From Citrobacter rodentium NBRC 105723 = DSM 16636 (GTDB lineage Bacteria; Pseudomonadota; Gammaproteobacteria; Enterobacterales; Enterobacteriaceae), in NCBI RefSeq assembly GCF_021278985.1, contig NZ_CP082833.1:2108001-2172000 (forward strand): DNA of 64,000 bases, written 5' to 3'. The notes beneath the pieces were generated by a model. The model was given only the letters and a program-made list of their open reading frames with translations. It was not told the DNA's origin and did no database searches. How positions within the stretch are numbered: the first letter of the stretch is position 1; the number at the start of each line of letters is the position of its first letter. Position numbers and translations under genes: made by a program. Of this stretch, positions 63,103-64,000 are shown piece after piece.

Positions 63103-63848
63103 AGGTGCTGGCGAAAAAACGACGCCGTTGCCGCCAGGGCTTCAGGCGTGATGCGATGACGCACGCCCGCCTGCCAGTGGCAGCTCAGATGCCGATCCAG
63201 GCCTGCCTGACGCATCGCCTGCTGTAAGCGGAATGATTCAGCCGCCGGAACGACGTCGTCATCCTCTCCGTGCCATAACAGCAGTGGCCTGTCCGCCAGG
63301 CGTTCCAGCTGCTGCGTCACCTCCCACTGCGCCAGCGGCGCGATAAGGCTGGCGAACGCCGCCTGCTGCGCGGCGGTATCAAGAGGGAAAGGGGAAAACA
63401 GGGTCCGCGCCAGGCGGGTAAAATAGCCCGACCCCATCAGGCTGGCGACGCACTTAACGTCCGGATGGCGGGCCATAATCCCCAGCGCGGTCATGCCGCC
63501 CATTGACGCTCCGGCGACCGCGAGCCGGTCATGCTGTAGCCAGCCCTCCGCGTCGATAGCCGCACGTAACGCCGCAAACTCTTCCATGTTTTGCTGCAGG
63601 ATTTGCCAGAAGCGAGACATTCTTGTCTGCGCATCGCCGTTAAAACGTGCGCCATGTTCCGGGGCGTCCGGCATAATGACCCGAAATCCGGCCTGCGCCA
63701 GCGCGACGGCAAAATAGCTATAGACCAGCGCAGAGGAGGTAAATCCGTGGTAGAAAACAATCACCGGCAACGGCGTATTATTTTTGCCGCCGGGAAAGGC
63801 ATGAAGCAGATGCTGTCCGGTTAATTGTCGCGTTTCGATTTCAATCAT
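63099..63848 (-). CDS. yjfP: Carboxylesterase YjfP (alpha/beta hydrolase)
   Basis: A 249-residue alpha/beta hydrolase. The nucleophile elbow is GASMGGMTALGIMARH near 112-127, the oxyanion region VIVFYHGFTSSALVYSYFA is near 28-46, and the acid and histidine lie in LLLWHGEDDDVVPAAESF and CHWQAGVRHRITPEAL. The start MIEIETRQLTG at 63848 gives the E. coli length; the open frame reaches 63890 but the addition is not conserved. E. coli YjfP hydrolyses short acyl esters. The last 150 bp of the window upstream show no gene. Confidence 0.94.
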   Translation of the reverse strand: MIEIETRQLTGQHLLHAFPGGKNNTPLPVIVFYHGFTSSALVYSYFAVALAQAGFRVIMPDAPEHGARFNGDAQTRMSRFWQILQQNMEEFAALRAAIDAEGWLQHDRLAVAGASMGGMTALGIMARHPDVKCVASLMGSGYFTRLARTLFSPFPLDTAAQQAAFASLIAPLAQWEVTQQLERLADRPLLLWHGEDDDVVPAAESFRLQQAMRQAGLDRHLSCHWQAGVRHRITPEALAATASFFRQHL

Positions 63849-64000
63849 ATTTAGCCCCTTTTTCATCCGGTATGCCACGGGGTAATTCATTTAGCAAGGT
63901 CAGGTGTTGATTAACGATTCATAATGTTGAGAACTGGATTACGCTTTCGCGATATTTTCATTCGAAAATCGCGCGGAAGTTAACATTTCGGGAACATTCC

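Overview
The window is a chromosomal segment of an enterobacterium. Gene by gene, most of it matches the Escherichia coli K-12 stretch from nrdG back to yjfP (about 96 min), including pmbA, darP, mpl, fbp, the galactofuranose transporter, ppa, chpBS, tamAB, msrA, ytfL, cysQ, cpdB, ytfE, cycA, fklB, the rpsF-rplI operon and the ula ascorbate regulon. Several proteins are nearly identical to the E. coli ones, but extra loci are inserted and cybC is missing from its usual place between nrdG and pmbA. This fits Citrobacter or a close relative. The genus call is inference.

Layout. 1-650: end of a BIME and nrdG. 712-9476: an accessory leftward operon combining poorly studied membrane and soluble proteins (DUF4310, DUF4311, DUF4312, SFCGS and a small PRD protein) with an amidohydrolase, a DgaE-type ammonia lyase, a KDGP-type aldolase and a PRD/EIIA regulator. 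It is split by an IS621-like IS110 element, with its bridge RNA, that sits in a REP. 9871-10521: a HigBA-like toxin-antitoxin pair with tandem operators. 10587-15247: pmbA, darP, mpl, fbp. 15325-16437: a receptor with almost no periplasmic part. 16510-21158: yjfF-ytfT-ytfR-ytfQ. 21466-29607: ppa, chpBS, ytfP-tamB-tamA, msrA. 29671-36991: an accessory sugar locus (LacI regulator, four Gfo/Idh/MocA-type oxidoreductases, one with an in-frame amber codon, and a GPH symporter). 37135-50877: ytfL to ytfB, with a Tsr-like receptor inserted between ytfF and ytfE. 50929-53451: an EamA transporter and rplI-rpsR-priB-rpsF. 53732-55855: an unrecognised 707-residue exported or anchored protein. 56001-63848: yjfY, the ula operons and yjfP.

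How the genes work together. The first accessory operon looks like a complete uptake and catabolic unit for an acylated amino-sugar acid or related compound: membrane proteins bring it in, the amidohydrolase opens or deacylates it, the lyase removes ammonia, and the aldolase yields pyruvate plus a triose phosphate. The second accessory locus suggests stepwise oxidation, rearrangement and reduction of a sugar taken up by cation symport. The ula genes ferment L-ascorbate to D-xylulose 5-phosphate. Both chemoreceptor genes have clear FliA (sigma-28) promoters, so the organism is probably motile. Repeated REP/BIME elements lie between many genes.

Most interesting: the EF_0829-0839-like operon of unknown substrate; the IS621-like element whose bridge RNA carries the sequence of its own insertion site; the oxidoreductase locus with a Dcm-type TGG to TAG change; and the 707-residue protein.
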